In this document: one piece after another, positions 21,230-22,770 of the stretch | Numbering within the stretch: the stretch's first letter is position 1 | Layout: each line of letters starts with the position of its first letter | NCBI GenBank assembly: GCA_964556955.1 | Contig: CAZKXP010000006.1 | Span: forward strand, 1-22,770 | DNA length: 22,770 nt | Direction of reading: 5' to 3' | Source: UBA12078 sp964556955 | GTDB taxonomy: Bacteria; Patescibacteriota; Dojkabacteria; SC72 | Position numbers and translations under genes: made by a program | Notes under the pieces: generated by a model | Told to the model about the DNA's origin: nothing | Databases searched by the model: none | What the model saw: the letters and a program-made list of their open reading frames with translations, nothing else

Positions 21230-22051
21230 TTAATCGAATTTAAAAACTATGTTTCCAGTTTGGTATGTTATTAAATATTGAACAGTAGCATTTTTAAATT
21301 TTTCAATTGTTTCATCGTGAGGATGGCCGAAACTATTCCCTTCACCACAAGAACAAATCGCTATGGCTGGGAATATTGTACTGAGAAACATATCGCTTGT
21401 AGCTGTCCTTGAGCAGTGATGCCCTACCTTCAAGATATCGACCTGACCTAGTAAACCATTGCTAAGAAGGTAGGCTTCAGCAGAATATCCAGCATCCCCC
21501 ATTAACATTGCTGTCGTACCATTTATGGCTACCTTTGCTACAATGGAATCATCATTTACATCACTGTGACATCCTACATCTACTGGATATATCATTTCAA
21601 AATCAATATTCTTGTATTTAATTCTTGTTTGCGTAGTTAATGGCTTTAGAATCTTACTGTAATTCTTTTCTAAATATTCAAAATCCTTGGATTTAAAACA
21701 TTGAGGTTCGTAATACATATTTTCAATATTGTAGTACTCCAAAAGCGTATATACCCCTTGTATATGGTCATCATGGGAGTGTGTCAATACTACAATTTCA
21801 ATGTTTCTGTCCCCTTCTGATATATATTCTGGTAATCCATATATCAACGCATCATCCGGCCCTGTATCTACCAATATTTGAAATGTATCCTGCTGGATGA
21901 GTATGGCATCTCCTTGCCCAATATCAAAGATCACCATCTTTGGTTGGGAGATAGAAGAAAGCGTGGAGAGCCTGTAGAAAGCTATCGTAACAAGGGATAT
22001 AGTCAGCAGGTTGTTAAGTAGAAATTTTAAGATAGTAGTTGTTGTTTTCAT
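21230..22051 (-). CDS. ComEC-type metallo-beta-lactamase domain protein, membrane-anchored
   Basis: The 273-residue protein corresponds to the C-terminal metallo-beta-lactamase domain of ComEC/Rec2, encoded separately. A hydrophobic N-terminal segment (about residues 7-27) anchors it, presumably with the domain outside. VIFDIGQGDAILIQ (40-53) and ILVDTGPDD (59-67) open the fold, VVLTHSHDDHIQG (87-99) is the metal motif HxHxDH, MGDAGYSAE (184-192) gives the bridging Asp, and VGHHCSRTATSD (209-220) and SFGHPHDE (240-247) are the typical later motifs of this family. All metal ligands are present. In DNA uptake the domain is thought to degrade the non-transported strand. The start overlaps the end of the ComEC membrane-domain gene by 38 nt in another frame, so the two are coupled. 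tRNA-Arg(GCG) begins 31 nt downstream. Confidence 0.88.
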   Translation of the reverse strand: MKTTTTILKFLLNNLLTISLVTIAFYRLSTLSSISQPKMVIFDIGQGDAILIQQDTFQILVDTGPDDALIYGLPEYISEGDRNIEIVVLTHSHDDHIQGVYTLLEYYNIENMYYEPQCFKSKDFEYLEKNYSKILKPLTTQTRIKYKNIDFEMIYPVDVGCHSDVNDDSIVAKVAINGTTAMLMGDAGYSAEAYLLSNGLLGQVDILKVGHHCSRTATSDMFLSTIFPAIAICSCGEGNSFGHPHDETIEKFKNATVQYLITYQTGNIVFKFD

Positions 22052-22769
22052 CGCCTACAGGATAAAAATATATACAAAATATGATTGTAGAAACCAATAT
22101 TACTATCGGTATCCAGATTGGAGTACTTTCAAACTCCCAATATCCCCAACCTCTACTACCTATGTAATTCACTACAAGCTCAAAATATCGCAATTGGGTA
22201 TCGATTATTGAGTAAAAAATGATACTTCCAGATACCAGTGCAAGTACCCCAAAAAGCATAGTCGTTTCTACAACCGGAAGAATTAAACAGTTGGCTAGTA
22301 CGGACCATATGGAGAGTGTATTAAATGTCGCGATGGTTACTGGAAGTGTTGTTACTGTACAGCTTAACGTTGTTAGCAATGTATCATTTACAAACCCGAC
22401 CTCCCTTTTGAATATTTTCTTCGCAATACTTGCAAGAGAAGGTTGTAGATATATTAATCCCAGCGTAGCCATCACAGAGAGTTGAAAGCCTACATTAAGT
22501 ACTATCTTGGGGTCTACCAAGACAAAGATGAGAGTTGCAAGGGGCAATGTAACATGTACAGTATTTCTTCTACCTAGGAATGTCCCACACAGGGCTATGG
22601 TGGTCATTATGCAAGCACGTAGTATTGACGGTGAGAGTCCAGAAAGAATACAGAATCCCCATATTAAGATCAAATTAATTGGGAACCTCGCCTTAAAAGG
22701 TCAAAATGATAGTAGTTTACTAGATGCTAGTATTAAGATTGTAATGTTGTATCCAGAGGCTGCTACAAT
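22014..22769 (-). pseudogene. comEC: ComEC/Rec2 competence membrane domain, partial at window edge, with in-frame TGA
   Basis: The minus-strand frame is open from the window edge and reads as the ComEC channel domain. It begins IVAASGYNITILILASSKLL, like the SG-hN motif of the family, then meets a TGA at 22701-22703. It continues in the same frame as PFKARFPINLILIWGFCILS and GLSPSILRACIM, the best-conserved ComEC signature, then FQLSVMATLGLIYL and several more membrane segments to a TAA at 22014-22016. Homology clearly spans the TGA without a frame change. Either the gene is broken or a sequencing error or recoding is involved; a TTG at 22673 could allow reinitiation. ComEC moves single-stranded DNA across the inner membrane during transformation. 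The N-terminal part lies beyond the window and the metallo-beta-lactamase domain is the next gene. TGA ends RuBisCO in this window, so a genome-wide recoding is unlikely. Confidence 0.75.
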
Positions 22770-22770
22770 T

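Noticed and set aside
1..22770. CRISPR arrays, insertion sequences, phage genes or toxin-antitoxin pairs.
   Set aside because: No repeated spacer-like arrays, transposase motifs, terminal inverted repeats or phage structural motifs were seen on either strand.

Overview
The window looks like a chromosomal segment of a small-genome, AT-rich bacterium, most likely of the Candidate Phyla Radiation (Patescibacteria). This is inferred from gene content: a form III-type RuBisCO in a non-autotrophic setting, an archaeal/eukaryal-type prolyl-tRNA synthetase, a ComEC whose metallo-beta-lactamase domain is a separate gene, a membrane-anchored PEGA protein, tRNA genes without an encoded CCA, and very tight packing. 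The phylum cannot be fixed from the sequence alone. Nineteen protein genes and four tRNA genes are supported. TAA is the dominant stop (15 of 19), TAG ends three genes and TGA only one, so the standard bacterial code fits.

Region 1 (1-5870, + strand) is a compact five-gene operon behind a good sigma70-type promoter. It encodes a 7TM protein of the 7TM_transglut type without its usual transglutaminase domain; a RimK-related ATP-grasp ligase fused to a retropepsin-like aspartic protease domain; a second ATP-grasp ligase; a cyanophycin-synthetase-like ATP-grasp protein whose Mur-ligase half is eroded and lacks the P-loop; and a RimK-like ATP-grasp ligase. Genes overlap or lie at most 6 nt apart. 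This is a candidate amino-acid or peptide ligation system of unknown product. Directly downstream is a 67-residue Ser/Thr/Gly-rich protein (6012-6215) with its own promoter and the strongest Shine-Dalgarno sequence in the window; it is a possible substrate.

Region 2 (6261-9841, - strand) runs trpS, mreB, a DUF1704/MATCAP-like metallopeptidase and a short endonuclease/exonuclease/phosphatase-like fragment, converging on the 67-residue gene. The TrpRS lacks a recognisable HIGH motif and the MreB has Asn in place of the phosphate-2 Asp. ATP-grasp ligases facing a MATCAP-type carboxypeptidase suggest, as inference, a write/erase chemistry on a protein tail.

Region 3 (9881-14472) carries a membrane-anchored PEGA/beta-propeller protein, a divergent tRNA-Arg(CCU) and uvrA. 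Region 4 (14691-18717) has proS, a form III-type RuBisCO large subunit and divergently rlmN; the rbcL and rlmN promoters share one -35 region. Region 5 (18714-22770, mainly - strand) has an acidic hypothetical protein, tRNA-Pro(CGG), argS, tRNA-Arg(UCG), tRNA-Arg(GCG), the ComEC-type metallo-beta-lactamase and the ComEC membrane domain, which carries an in-frame TGA near the window edge.

A pattern across the window is that many genes have a -10 hexamer only 5-10 nt before the ATG and no Shine-Dalgarno sequence, which predicts leaderless or near-leaderless mRNAs. rbcL, the ligase operon and the two small hypothetical genes instead have real leaders.
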